NCBI RefSeq assembly: GCF_016862915.1
Contig: NZ_BONW01000008.1
Coordinates: 1-64,000, forward strand
DNA: 64,000 nucleotides
Direction of reading: 5' to 3'
From: Plantactinospora endophytica
GTDB taxonomy: Bacteria > Actinomycetota > Actinomycetes > Mycobacteriales > Micromonosporaceae
A program made the position numbers and the translations under genes. The notes beneath the pieces were generated by a model. The model saw only the letters and a program-made list of their open reading frames with translations, did no database searches and was not told where the DNA came from. Shown piece by piece: positions 50,263 to 59,033 of this stretch (positions are counted from its first letter, which is position 1; each line of letters begins with the position of its first letter).

Positions 50263-50547
50263 ATGGCTACCCGTACGGTCACCGTCGGTTCCGCCAGCGG
50301 CCTGCACGCCCGCCCGGCGGCGCTCTTCGTCGCGGCGGCGGGGGCGGCACCGGTCCGGGTCACCATCCGGACCGGTGAGAAGCGGGCGGTACCGGCGAAC
50401 AGCATGCTGTCGGTGCTCTCGCTCGGCGCCAAGCAGGGCACCGAGGTGGTACTCGAGGCCGACGGCGAGGGCGCCGAGGCCACCTTGGACAGCCTCGCCG
50501 ACCTGCTCGCCCGGGACCTGGACGCGGAGGAGCCGGCCGATGTCTGA
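50263..50547 (+). CDS. ptsH: PTS phosphocarrier protein HPr
   Basis: A 94-residue HPr. The active-site His15 is in ASGLHARPAALFVAAA, and the regulatory Ser lies in PANSMLSVLSLGAKQG. It accepts phosphate from enzyme I and hands it to EIIA. GAGGGAGG precedes the ATG. Its stop overlaps the ptsI start. Confidence 0.93.
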   Translation: MATRTVTVGSASGLHARPAALFVAAAGAAPVRVTIRTGEKRAVPANSMLSVLSLGAKQGTEVVLEADGEGAEATLDSLADLLARDLDAEEPADV

Positions 50548-52192
50548 GCCGGCCGGACCGGCGCCGCTGCACGGGATCGGGGTCAGCCCGGGGCTCGCCG
50601 GAGGTCCGGTGCTCCGGGTCGCCCCGGTGCCGCCGCTGCCCGCACCGGTGCCGGTGACCGATCCCGACGCCGAGGCCGATCGGGCGGTGGCGGCGCTGCG
50701 CGAGGTGGTCGCCGAACTGACCCGCCGGGCCGACCGGTCCGGGGAGAAGACCCTGGTCGACGTACTCCGGGCGCAGGCCATGATGGCCGACGACCCGGTG
50801 CTGCTGGACGCCGTACGCGAGCACGTGCTGGCCGGGACGGACGCACCGCACGCCGTCGACGCCGCCTTCGCGACCCACCGGGCGGCGTTCGAGGCGGCCG
50901 GCGGGTACCTGGCCGAGCGGGTCGCCGACCTGGACGACCTGCGCGACCGGGCGGTGGCGGTCTGCCTCGGCCGGCCGATGCCCGGAGTGCCCTCGCCGGG
51001 GCACCGGTACGTGCTCACCGCCTGGGACCTGGCCCCGGCCGACACCGTCGACCTGGATCCGGAGCAGGTCGTCGCACTGGTCACCGAGTCCGGCGGCCCG
51101 ACCAGCCACACCGCGATCCTGGCCCGCGCGCTCGGGCTGCCCGCAGTGGTCGCCTGTTCCGGCGCCCGCGACCTGGTCGACGGCACGGTCGTGCTGGTCG
51201 ACGGCACCACCGGGGCGGTCCGGGTCGACGTGGACCCGGACGAGCTGGCCGCCGCCGAGACGGCCGAGCGGGAGCGGCGCACGGCGGTGGCGGCGACCTC
51301 CGGCCCGGGGCGGACGGCCGACGGGCACCCGGTCGCACTGCTGGCCAATATCGGCGCGGCTCGGGACCTGGCGGCGGCCGACGGCGCCGAGGGAGTCGGG
51401 CTGTTCCGCACCGAACTGCTCTTCCTGGACCGGACCCGGGAGCCGGAGCTGGCCGAGCAGGCCGAGGCATACCGAGAGGTCTTCGCGGCTCTCGCCGGGC
51501 GACGGGTGGTGATCCGGACCCTGGACGCGGGCGCCGACAAGCCGTTGCCGTTCCTGCACCAGACCGACGAGCCGAACCCGGCCCTCGGGGTACGCGGCCT
51601 GCGGCTGGTCCGGGAACGACCGGAGCTGCTGCGTACCCAGTTGGCGGCGATCGCCCGGGCGGCCGAACAGACCGGGGCGGACGTCTGGGTGATGGCGCCG
51701 ATGGTGGCCACCCGGGCCGAGGCGGCACAGTTCGCCGACGCGGTACACGAGGCGGGGCTGCCGAAGGCCGGGGTGATGGTCGAGGTGCCGGCGGCGGCGC
51801 TGCGCGCCGGTCAACTGCTGGAGGTCGTCGACTTCCTGAGCATCGGCACCAACGACCTCAGCCAGTACACCTTCGCCGCCGACCGGCAGTCGGGCGTACT
51901 GGCCGAACTGCTGGACCCGTGGCAGCCGGCGCTGCTGCGCCTGATCGCCGAGGTGGGTACGGCTGGCCGCGCCGCTGGCAAGCCGGTCGGGGTCTGCGGC
52001 GAGGCGGCGGCCGACCCGCTGCTCGCCCCGGTCCTGGTCGGCCTCGGGATGACCAGCCTCTCCATGTCGGGCCGGTCGCTGGCCCCGGTCCGGGCGGCGC
52101 TCGCCGCACGGACGTACGCCGACTGCGAGCGGCTGGCCCGGCTGGCCCTGGCCGCCGACGACGCCGAGCGGGCCCGCAAGGCCGTCGCCTGA
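50540..52192 (+). CDS. ptsI: PTS enzyme I (phosphoenolpyruvate-protein phosphotransferase)
   Basis: A 550-residue enzyme I with all parts: the N-terminal HPr-binding helices, phospho-His at about residue 188 in ESGGPTSHTAILARALGLPA, PEP-site Arg in VGLFRTELLFLDR, ALGVRGLRL, FLSIGTNDLSQYTFAADR, and the catalytic Cys in GVCGEAAADP. It starts PTS phosphotransfer from PEP. General PTS genes being inside a sugar operon is common in actinobacteria, and here makes the operon self-sufficient. Confidence 0.93.
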   Translation: MSEPAGPAPLHGIGVSPGLAGGPVLRVAPVPPLPAPVPVTDPDAEADRAVAALREVVAELTRRADRSGEKTLVDVLRAQAMMADDPVLLDAVREHVLAGTDAPHAVDAAFATHRAAFEAAGGYLAERVADLDDLRDRAVAVCLGRPMPGVPSPGHRYVLTAWDLAPADTVDLDPEQVVALVTESGGPTSHTAILARALGLPAVVACSGARDLVDGTVVLVDGTTGAVRVDVDPDELAAAETAERERRTAVAATSGPGRTADGHPVALLANIGAARDLAAADGAEGVGLFRTELLFLDRTREPELAEQAEAYREVFAALAGRRVVIRTLDAGADKPLPFLHQTDEPNPALGVRGLRLVRERPELLRTQLAAIARAAEQTGADVWVMAPMVATRAEAAQFADAVHEAGLPKAGVMVEVPAAALRAGQLLEVVDFLSIGTNDLSQYTFAADRQSGVLAELLDPWQPALLRLIAEVGTAGRAAGKPVGVCGEAAADPLLAPVLVGLGMTSLSMSGRSLAPVRAALAARTYADCERLARLALAADDAERARKAVA

Positions 52193-52213
52193 CGGGTCCC
52201 GCGAGGTCACCTG

Positions 52214-52243
52214 TCGGGGCCGGGCAGTTGTTCCCGGCCCCGA
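52214..52243 (+). terminator. hairpin terminator after ptsI
   Basis: TCGGGGCCGGG and CCCGGCCCCGA are perfect 11-bp arms around an 8-nt loop, 21 bp after the ptsI stop. No T-run, typical of high-GC actinobacteria. Confidence 0.75.
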
Positions 52244-52280
52244 AGAATCGTCCGGCACCGACTGTCCGAGACGCGAGTCG

Positions 52281-52306
52281 GCCCACGCCAGCGTGCTGGC
52301 GTGGGC
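52281..52306. terminator. 26-bp palindrome, second terminator-like hairpin
   Basis: GCCCACGCCAGC-gt-GCTGGCGTGGGC has perfect 12-bp arms and lies between the convergent ptsI and DUF2188 genes. It probably terminates one or both. Confidence 0.6.
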
Positions 52307-52343
52307 CGCTGCGTGGGGGTCCGCCGGGTTCCGGCGGCCGTTC

Positions 52344-52568
52344 TCATCCGGCGGGCGGGAAGGGGTCGTCGCGGTAGGTGTGCTCGGTCTCGATCTGGCC
52401 GTCCTGCTTGTGTACGACGAGCTGGCTCGGCTGGTTCGCCTTGGCCGCGTCGCGGCCGGCGCCGAGCGCGGTCTCCTTGGTGTCGTAGTGGCCGACCACC
52501 GTCGACCCGTGCTCCACCTTCCAGCCGTTGGCCTCGGGAACGACGTGGTATTCGGTTCGGGCCGTCAT
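52344..52568 (-). CDS. DUF2188-domain protein
   Basis: A 74-residue protein matching the small DUF2188 fold: EYHVVPEANGWKVEHGSTVV, YDTKETALGAGRDAAKANQP, QLVVHKQDGQIETEHTYRDD. The family is widespread in actinobacteria and of unknown function; a stress or nucleic-acid role has been guessed only. Monocistronic, with AGGAGGAGCA directly before the ATG. Confidence 0.8.
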   Translation of the reverse strand: MTARTEYHVVPEANGWKVEHGSTVVGHYDTKETALGAGRDAAKANQPSQLVVHKQDGQIETEHTYRDDPFPPAG

Positions 52569-52661
52569 GCTGCTCCTCCTGCTCGATTGTCCGTTGTTCG
52601 AGCTCTACCCAGGGCGGGGCATCGGAAACCACGAATCCTCGGCGCTGCGGATCGGCGTGGG

Positions 52662-52711
52662 TTGACATGCAGCCAATTGGCTGCCTATTGTTCAGGCAAC
52701 CAGTTGGCTGC
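52662..52711 (+). promoter_or_regulatory. ArsR-type autoregulatory promoter with two palindromes
   Basis: TTGACA (52662-52667) and TATTGT (52686-52691) form a near-consensus promoter with an 18-bp spacer. GCAGCCAATTGGCTGC (52669-52684) is a perfect 16-bp palindrome filling that spacer. GCAACCAGTTGGCTGC (52696-52711) is its near-copy covering the transcription start, 27 bp on. Binding there would block the polymerase, so autorepression by the downstream ArsR protein is likely. Confidence 0.75.
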
Positions 52712-52731
52712 ATGTTAGGGGGATGGTCGGG

Positions 52732-53550
52732 ATGGACGAGGTGTTCAAGGCGCTGGCCGACGGCAGCCGCCGCCGGCTGCTGGACAGCCTGAACACCCGT
52801 AACGGGCAGAGCCTGCGGGAGCTGTGCACCGAACTCGCGATGACCCGGCAGTCCGTCAGCAAGCACCTGGCGGTGCTGGAGGCGGCCAACCTGGTCACCA
52901 CGCTCTGGCGGGGCCGGGAGAAGCTGCACTACCTCAACGCCGAGCCGATCAACGCCATTGCGGACCGCTGGATCAACCAGTACGACCAGGGGCGGGTGCA
53001 CGCACTCGCCGACCTCAAGAGGGCATTGGAGCAGGAACCGATGGGCGAGCGCGAATTCGTCTACACCAGCTACATCAACACCACCCCGGAACGCCTCTGG
53101 CAGGCGCTCACCGATCCCGCGTTCACGGAGCGGTACTGGGGAGTCACCTTCGACACCGACTGGCGGGTCGGCTCGGAGATGGCCTGGTTGCACAACGGCG
53201 TACGGATCGCCGACCCGGAGCAGGTCGTGCTGGAGGCGGAGCCGTACCGTCGGCTGTCGTACTCCTGGCACAGCTTCACGCCGGAGTTCGCCAGGGCGTA
53301 CGAGATGGATCCGGCCGAGGTGGCCAAGTTGGCCGACGAGCCGCGCAGCAAGGTGAGCTTCGAGATCGAACCGCGCGGCCGGGCGGTGCGGCTGATCGTC
53401 GTACACGAGGGGTTCGCGCCGGGCAGCCCGCTGCTGGAGACCGTCAGCGAGGGCTGGGCCGAGCTGCTCTCCAGCCTGAAGACGCTGCTGGAGACCGGCG
53501 AGCCGCTGCCGCAGGCCGAGCCGGCGGCGACCGCCTCGGCGGCCGACTGA
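52732..53550 (+). CDS. ArsR HTH fused to AHSA1/SRPBCC domain
   Basis: A 272-residue two-domain protein. Residues 1-~95 are an ArsR winged helix (MDEVFKALADGSRRRLLDSL; RELCTELAMTRQSVSKHLAV; REKLHYLNAEPI) lacking the metal Cys pairs. Residues ~105-250 are an AHSA1-type START-like domain (YTSYINTTPERLWQALTDPA; RYWGVTFDTDWRVGSEM; HEGFAPGSPLLETVSEGW) with a hydrophobic ligand pocket. It may be a one-component repressor sensing a lipophilic ligand through the SRPBCC cavity. ATG 52732 lies 10 nt after GGGGG; ATG 52723 is too close to it. Confidence 0.85.
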   Translation: MDEVFKALADGSRRRLLDSLNTRNGQSLRELCTELAMTRQSVSKHLAVLEAANLVTTLWRGREKLHYLNAEPINAIADRWINQYDQGRVHALADLKRALEQEPMGEREFVYTSYINTTPERLWQALTDPAFTERYWGVTFDTDWRVGSEMAWLHNGVRIADPEQVVLEAEPYRRLSYSWHSFTPEFARAYEMDPAEVAKLADEPRSKVSFEIEPRGRAVRLIVVHEGFAPGSPLLETVSEGWAELLSSLKTLLETGEPLPQAEPAATASAAD

Positions 53551-53554
53551 CCCC

Positions 53555-53608
53555 GGGCGGCGCGGGGTGTCGAACGGGGATTCCGTTCGACACCTGCCCG
53601 CGCCGCCC
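53555..53608. terminator. long bidirectional terminator hairpin
   Basis: GGGCGGCGCGGG-gtgtcgaacgg-ggatt-ccgttcgacac-ctg-CCCGCGCCGCCC: a 23-bp stem with one small bulge, between the convergent ArsR-AHSA1 and phytase-like genes. Confidence 0.8.
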
Positions 53609-53632
53609 GGACGGCGGCGGATCGACGCGGCC

Positions 53633-54838
53633 TCAGTACCGCCGCAGCACCCGCTTGTCGGCGTCGAGGTCGTGGTCCAGCTTGATCACGATGAACTCGT
53701 TGTCGTCCGGCTGCCCCGGCGTACGACCGTTGGAGGACGGGAAGTTGTTGTCGTTCAGCACCGCCAGGGTGCGGTCGTCGAGGATGACGACGTCCTCGAT
53801 GGTCTGGAACGGGAAGGTGAACGTCTTGCCGAAGCCACCCACCCGCTTCGGGTTCGCGATGTCCATCAGGTCGGCGACCAGGGTCTTGTCGAGTTGGCCG
53901 TCGCGGTTGCGGTCCCGCCGGTCGGCCAGGTAGATCTTCTTGACCTTGGCCGTCGCCCCCTCGCCGTTGTCCCGCTCGATGATCAGGAAACGGTCCTTGT
54001 CGACCGCGATCGCGTCGCCGATCGCGTTGCCCGGGGCGTCGAGCAGGTACGTCCAGCGCCGCCCGGTGTAGGCGTTCGTGGCGATGTCGAACTCGTTGAA
54101 CCGCAGCGTCCCGGGGGCGTCACCGGCGACCGTACCCTCCAGCAGCGGATAGAGCGTACGGCCGTCGGGGGACTGCGCCATGCCCTCGAAACCCTTGCTG
54201 CTGTTCAGGTTGGCCGCCGTCCCGCCACGGGTCGCGTTCTCCGGGGCGAAGACCCCCGGCAGCGGCACCGGCGCCGCGAGCAGCCGGCCGGCCCGGTCGA
54301 AGTGCAGCAGCCACGGCCCGAACTCGTCCCCGATCCAGTACGTCCCGTCGGCGGTCCGGCTGATCGACTCGACGTCGAAGTCCGAACCGGTGAGTACCCG
54401 GTCCGGGCGGGTCAGCGGAAACGGCACCTTGCCGTCCGGGTCGGTGAGGGTGATCCCGCCGAGCAGGTCGACCTCACCGGAGTCGAAGTCGGGGCCGACC
54501 CGCTGGATCCGGAGCAGGAAGTCCGCGCTGTTGGCCTTGTTGCCGAACCCGTTGTCGGACAGTACGTCGAACGTGCCGTCGCTGTTGCGTAGTACGCCGC
54601 TGAAGCCCTGCACCGGCTGGTCGGCGAAGGGCGGGACGACGCCGTTGGTGGGCGTACCGCCGAGCAGGGACCCGGCCGGCTCACTGCCCGGGACGAACGT
54701 CTCGGCCGGCAGCGCGGCGAACTTCAGCAACTCGGCGCGGTCCCAGGTGCCCCGGTCGGTGGCGAAGGCCACCCCGGGCACGGTGATCGCCAGTGCGGCC
54801 ACCGCGACCCCCATGCCGACCCGCTTGATCATTCCCAT
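53633..54838 (-). CDS. secreted phytase-like esterase domain protein
   Basis: A 401-residue exported protein: signal peptide MIKRVGMGVAVAALAITVPG…AFA, then the 'esterase-like activity of phytase' beta-propeller domain (GFSGVLRNSDGTFDVLSDNG, DVESISRTADGTYWIGDEFG, EGMAQSPDGRTLYPLLEG, IEDVVILDDRTLAVLNDNNF). Relatives hydrolyse phosphoesters or are of unknown substrate. No lipobox. It is monocistronic with a terminator directly after it. Confidence 0.83.
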   Translation of the reverse strand: MGMIKRVGMGVAVAALAITVPGVAFATDRGTWDRAELLKFAALPAETFVPGSEPAGSLLGGTPTNGVVPPFADQPVQGFSGVLRNSDGTFDVLSDNGFGNKANSADFLLRIQRVGPDFDSGEVDLLGGITLTDPDGKVPFPLTRPDRVLTGSDFDVESISRTADGTYWIGDEFGPWLLHFDRAGRLLAAPVPLPGVFAPENATRGGTAANLNSSKGFEGMAQSPDGRTLYPLLEGTVAGDAPGTLRFNEFDIATNAYTGRRWTYLLDAPGNAIGDAIAVDKDRFLIIERDNGEGATAKVKKIYLADRRDRNRDGQLDKTLVADLMDIANPKRVGGFGKTFTFPFQTIEDVVILDDRTLAVLNDNNFPSSNGRTPGQPDDNEFIVIKLDHDLDADKRVLRRY

Positions 54839-55038
54839 CGGTCCTTCTTTCGTAGCCGGATCTCGCCAGGAGGCTAGGTGTGGCCGGTTAATGCGGGCTG
54901 TCCACGAGGCGCTGATTACCGAAACGGTCTGCGGGCCGCCCGGTCGGTACCCTTTACGCAGTTCAACCGCGAGACGGGTGCGGCGCGGACGGCGACCGGG
55001 CCCGGCGACCGGCCCGGTTCACCAGGAGATCAACTGTT
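54839..55038. other. divergent promoter region
   Basis: 200 bp between the phytase-like and pentapeptide genes. AGGAGA (55024-55029) precedes the GTG at 55039. No operator or hairpin stands out. Confidence 0.4.
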
Positions 55039-56004
55039 GTGTCCAGCACCTCCGAGCACCCGGCACGCCCGTCCGATCCGGCCCCCTCGGGCACGCCGGC
55101 ACCCCCGACGGAACTGAGAGATCCGACGAGTGGGCGGCGGCGGGCGCTGCGCGCCGACTGCGAGCGCTGTTTCGGGCTGTGCTGCGTGGTCCCGGCCTTC
55201 GCCGCGTCGTCGGACTTCGCCATCGACAAGCCCGCCGGCCGGGCCTGCCCCAACCTCCGCGCCGACTTCCGCTGCGGCATCCACCGCGACCTGCGGGAGC
55301 GCGGCTTCGCCGGCTGTACGGTCTTCGACTGCTTCGGCGCCGGTCAGCAGGTCGCCCAGGTCACCTACCGGGGACGAGACTGGCGGACCAGTCCGGAGAT
55401 CGCGGCGTCGATGGTCGAGGTGTTCCCGGTCGTGCGGCAGCTCCACGAACTGCTCTGGTATCTGACCGAGGCCCTGGCGCTGCGCCCGGCCGAGCCCCTG
55501 CACACCGAACTGGCCGCCGCCCGGGTCGCCACCGAACGGCTCGCCGACGGTGATCCGCAGTCGCTCGTCGTACTCGATGTCGCGGCCCATCGCCGCGACG
55601 TCAACGAGCTGCTGCTGCGGGCCAGCGAGCAGGCGCGGGCGCGGGCCGGACGGAAGGGGAGCGACCGGCGGGGCGCCGAGCTGATCGGCGCCGACCTGCG
55701 CGGAGCCGACCTGGCCGGCGCCAACCTGCGGGGGGCGTACCTGATCGGCGCCGACCTGCGCGGCGTCGACCTGACCATGGCCGACCTGACCGGGGCGGAC
55801 CTGCGCGGTGCCGACCTGCGCGGCGCCGACCTGACCGGCAGCATCTTCCTCACCCAGGCCCAGGTCGACGCGGCCAACGGGGACGTCCGGACCGGTCTGC
55901 CACCGGCCCTGCGGCACCCGGCGCACTGGCGCCTGACGATCACCCCGACCCGTCACCAGCCCGCCCCGCGACGCCGCCCGGCCGGCAAACCCCGCCGTCG
56001 TTAG
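55039..56004 (+). CDS. Cys-rich (YkgJ-like) domain fused to pentapeptide repeats
   Basis: A 321-residue protein. Residues ~38-105 are Cys-rich: [20 protein letters not shown], then [24 protein letters not shown] and DCFGAGQQV, resembling YkgJ/zinc-or-iron-chelating domains (CxxCxxxCC). A helical part follows to ~210. Residues ~215-270 are eleven pentapeptides of A(D/N)LxG type ([19 protein letters not shown]…), forming a right-handed beta-helix as in Qnr/MfpA. The tail is basic. A metal site plus a DNA-mimic-like helix is an uncommon pairing. Function unknown; gyrase protection is one possibility. Confidence 0.8.
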   Translation: MSSTSEHPARPSDPAPSGTPAPPTELRDPTSGRRRALRADCERCFGLCCVVPAFAASSDFAIDKPAGRACPNLRADFRCGIHRDLRERGFAGCTVFDCFGAGQQVAQVTYRGRDWRTSPEIAASMVEVFPVVRQLHELLWYLTEALALRPAEPLHTELAAARVATERLADGDPQSLVVLDVAAHRRDVNELLLRASEQARARAGRKGSDRRGAELIGADLRGADLAGANLRGAYLIGADLRGVDLTMADLTGADLRGADLRGADLTGSIFLTQAQVDAANGDVRTGLPPALRHPAHWRLTITPTRHQPAPRRRPAGKPRRR

Positions 56005-56120
56005 CCCCGCCGCGCGCCCACGGCGCGGTCGCGCCCGCCGCCCAGCGCGGCGCGTTCGCGCCCGCCGCCCGCCCACGATGCCGCCGTCCTGCCACGGCGC
56101 GGCTCCGGGCAGATCCACCC

Positions 56121-56150
56121 GACCTGTCGCGGCTGCCGCTGCGACAGGTC
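56121..56150. terminator. hairpin terminator between convergent genes
   Basis: GACCTGTCGC-ggctgccgct-GCGACAGGTC has perfect 10-bp arms. It lies ~115 bp after the pentapeptide gene and ~45 bp after the MFS gene. Confidence 0.7.
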
Positions 56151-56195
56151 GTCAGGATCCGACGGCGGATCGAGGAGCGGCGGTCGGGTCGAGGG

Positions 56196-57473
56196 TCAGT
56201 GCGCGGCGGCCGGTACCGGGGTCGGGTCGGCGGTCGGGGTGAGCCGGGCCGGGCGGACGACCAGGAACAGCACGGTCAGCGCGGCCACCATTCCACCGGC
56301 GATCACCACGCCCATCCCGACGCTACCGTTGCCGAGCACGCCGACCAGTGGCGCGAGCAGGGCACCGATGCCGAACTGCACCGCACCGAGCAGCGCCGCC
56401 GCGGTGCCGGCCGCCTCACCGTGCCGGCTCAACGCCAGCGCCGGAGCGTTCGGCATCGCCAGGCCCGACGCGGCGAGCACCACCCAGAGCGACACCAGCA
56501 CCGTGGCCAGGCCGCCGAACCCGGTCGCGGCGAAGGCGAGCAGCGCGAACCCGGCCAGCATGCCGACGGTCAGCGCGGTCACCAGGATCCGCTGCGGCGT
56601 GTACCGGCGCAGCAGCCGCACGTTGAGCTGGGAGGCCCCGATCAGCCCCACCGCACCGGCGCCGAAGACGATCCCGAACTGCTGCTCGTCGAGGCCGAAC
56701 TCCTCCTGGAAGACGAAGGACGAGCCGGAGACGTACGCGAACAGCGCCGCCATCGCCAGCCCGGCGACCAGGACGAGTCCGACGAACGTCCGGTCCCGCA
56801 GCAGCGAACGGTAGACCCGGGCGGTGCCGCGTACGCCGCCGCTGCGTCGACGGTGCACCGGCAGGGTCTCGGGCAGCTTGAACGCCGCCAGGGTTACCAG
56901 CACGATCCCGAACACGCCGAGCGCGATGAACACCCCGCGCCAGTCCGTCCAACCCAGTACCGCACTGCCCAGGGTGGGTGCCAGCACCGGGGCGGCACCC
57001 ATCACCAGCATCAGTCGGGAGAAGATCCGGGCGAACGCGGTACCGCTGAACAGGTCGCGTACCACTGCCATCGCCACCACCGAGGCGGCGGCGGTGCCCA
57101 GCCCCTGCAACACCCGGAGCACGCCCAGCGTCCCGATGTTCGGGGCGACGACACAGAGCGCCGAGGCGACCACGTGCAGCACCAGCCCGGCGAGCAACGG
57201 CAGGCGCCGGCCGATCGCGTCGGAGAAGGGTCCGATCACCAGTTGGCCGAGGGCCAGCCCGGCGAGGGTGCCGGTGAGGGTCAACTGGACCGCCGCCTCG
57301 GCGGTACCGAAGTCGGTGGTGATCGCCGGCAGCGCCGGCAGGTACATGTCGATCGTCAGCGGCCCGATCGCGATCAGCGAGCCGAGCACCAGGACGAGCC
57401 GCAACCGCTCCCGACCGGTCATCAGGTCGCCGGGTGTAGCGGGCACCTCGACGTGCTCGGCGGTGACGGTCAT
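56196..57473 (-). CDS. MFS drug-resistance transporter (Bcr/CflA type)
   Basis: A 425-residue, 12-helix MFS protein. TIDMYLPALPAITTDFGTAE at the first helix is characteristic of Bcr/CflA exporters. Motif A is GPFSDAIGRRLPLLAGLVLH and motif C-like GAAPVLAPTLGSAVLG. It probably exports small toxic compounds by proton antiport. ATG 57473 is taken because similarity begins soon after; upstream in-frame sequence is unlike the family. No adjacent regulator. Confidence 0.87.
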   Translation of the reverse strand: MTVTAEHVEVPATPGDLMTGRERLRLVLVLGSLIAIGPLTIDMYLPALPAITTDFGTAEAAVQLTLTGTLAGLALGQLVIGPFSDAIGRRLPLLAGLVLHVVASALCVVAPNIGTLGVLRVLQGLGTAAASVVAMAVVRDLFSGTAFARIFSRLMLVMGAAPVLAPTLGSAVLGWTDWRGVFIALGVFGIVLVTLAAFKLPETLPVHRRRSGGVRGTARVYRSLLRDRTFVGLVLVAGLAMAALFAYVSGSSFVFQEEFGLDEQQFGIVFGAGAVGLIGASQLNVRLLRRYTPQRILVTALTVGMLAGFALLAFAATGFGGLATVLVSLWVVLAASGLAMPNAPALALSRHGEAAGTAAALLGAVQFGIGALLAPLVGVLGNGSVGMGVVIAGGMVAALTVLFLVVRPARLTPTADPTPVPAAAH

Positions 57474-57789
57474 GAGGTCCTTCCCGTCTGATGGTCGTAC
57501 GTCCGGACGCGCACAGCGAAGATCACACCTGCGTCCAACCGCTGACGGTCCGGCACATTCCCGGTTGATCGAGAGGTGCTCCAGTTCACATCCGCCGGGC
57601 CGCCGCGCTTCGGCCGCCGACCCGCCGCGCTTCGGATACTGATACGAACGTCCGGGACCCGGCCGATCCGCCCCGACACCCGACCAACCGGTACGACCGG
57701 CCTCGAACGTTGCCGTAGTGGTTCCCCGGACCACCCGGGTAGCTTCCGGCGGTAACCGGATCGACGGACGTGGACGCGGAACGAGGGAC
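57474..57789. other. 316-bp divergent intergenic region
   Basis: Between the MFS and DUF2332 genes. It contains a short direct repeat (CCGCCGCGCTTCGG at ~57590 and CCCGCCGCGCTTCGG at ~57622) and no obvious operator, hairpin or gene. Confidence 0.4.
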
Positions 57790-58854
57790 ATGACGACGGC
57801 AGGGGAGATCGACGAACTCGAACGCCACTTCGTGGCCGCGCCGGGAACCTTCACCACCTCCCCGCTCTACCGGGCGCTCTGTCCGGTGGTGGCGCAGGAC
57901 CGGTCGACCCTCGAACTGCTGACTGGCCGGCGGCCGGGGCAGCAGGCGTCGTACCTCTTCTTCGGGGCGGTGCACTACCTGCTGCTCGGCGGGGTACGGC
58001 ATCCGCTGCGGGAGTTCTACCCGTCGCTGGTCGGCGCGTCGGCCGCCGATCCGGCCGAGGCCGGGCCGGTGCTGCGCGACTTCTGCCGCAGGTACCGGGC
58101 CGAACTCGGTCAGCTCGTCCGCACCCGGCTGGTGCAGACCAACGTCGTACGCCGGGCGGTCGCGCTGCGGTACGCGCTCTGGGTGGTCGGGCAGCGGTGC
58201 CCCGGACCTGTGCACCTGGTCGAGGTCGGGTCCAGCGCCGGCGTCCACCTGTACGTCGACCGCTACCGCTATCTCCTCGGCGATCAGGTGTTCGGTCCCG
58301 CCGATGCCCGGGTCACCCTGGACAGCCGGTGGCTGGGCCGGGCGCCGTTGCCCGACCTCGACGACGTACCGGAGATCGCCAGCCGGACCGGGGTGGACCT
58401 GAACCCGGTGGACGTCACCGACGAGCGTGAGCGGCGCTGGCTGCGGGCGCTGGTCTGGCCCGAGAACCAGGACGCGGCGACGCTGCTCGACACCGCCCTC
58501 GACGGGGTGCTGGCGGAGCCGCCGGACGTCGTCGCCGGTGACGCGGTAGAGGTCTGCCCGGAGTTGGGCCGGCGGCTGCCGGCGGGTGAGCCGAGGGTGG
58601 TGTTCCACGCGGCGACCCGGATGCACGTGCCGGCCGCTCGGCGGGCGGCGTTCGACCGGGCGATCGACTCGATCGGTGCCGGCGGCCCGCTCTACCACGT
58701 CTGGCAGGAGCCGCCCTCCGCGCCGCATCGCGGGCACGGCGCCGACCCGCGCGCCGAGCTGGCGATGCACGGCCCGGACGTCGACCAGGTGGTGCCACTG
58801 CTCCGGGTCGACGGCCACCTGCGCTGGCTGGGCCCGCTGGACATCACGCCCTGA
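57790..58854 (+). CDS. DUF2332-family protein
   Basis: A 354-residue protein matching DUF2332: SPLYRALCPVVAQDRSTLEL, LFFGAVHYLLLGGVRHPLRE, LVEVGSSAGVHLYVDRYRYL (SAM-motif-I-like Gly loop), WPENQDAATLLDTAL, VVFHAATRMHVP and a Trp-rich end. The Gly-rich loop hints at a Rossmann-type fold, but the family's activity is not established. ATG 57790 has GAGGGA upstream. Confidence 0.78.
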   Translation: MTTAGEIDELERHFVAAPGTFTTSPLYRALCPVVAQDRSTLELLTGRRPGQQASYLFFGAVHYLLLGGVRHPLREFYPSLVGASAADPAEAGPVLRDFCRRYRAELGQLVRTRLVQTNVVRRAVALRYALWVVGQRCPGPVHLVEVGSSAGVHLYVDRYRYLLGDQVFGPADARVTLDSRWLGRAPLPDLDDVPEIASRTGVDLNPVDVTDERERRWLRALVWPENQDAATLLDTALDGVLAEPPDVVAGDAVEVCPELGRRLPAGEPRVVFHAATRMHVPAARRAAFDRAIDSIGAGGPLYHVWQEPPSAPHRGHGADPRAELAMHGPDVDQVVPLLRVDGHLRWLGPLDITP

Positions 58855-59003
58855 ACCGCCCGAACTCCCTCGGGCTGCCGACCGGCCGGCCGCCAGCAGT
58901 GTTTGTCGCCACTTGCCGGCCTTCCGGACCGCTCCGGCTGTCGCGTCGCGGCGAGCGTTGATCTAGCCTTGCTGCTCGGTGTTGGTGCACATGCTGAGCG
59001 ATA

Positions 59004-59020
59004 GTTGCAAGATTTGCAAC
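59004..59020. promoter_or_regulatory. IclR-type palindromic operator
   Basis: GTTGCAA-gat-TTGCAAC is a perfect 17-bp palindrome 13 bp before the KDG kinase start. Its position near the transcription start and the IclR gene two positions downstream suggest autorepression of the operon. Confidence 0.65.
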
Positions 59021-59033
59021 GGACGGGAGTTCG

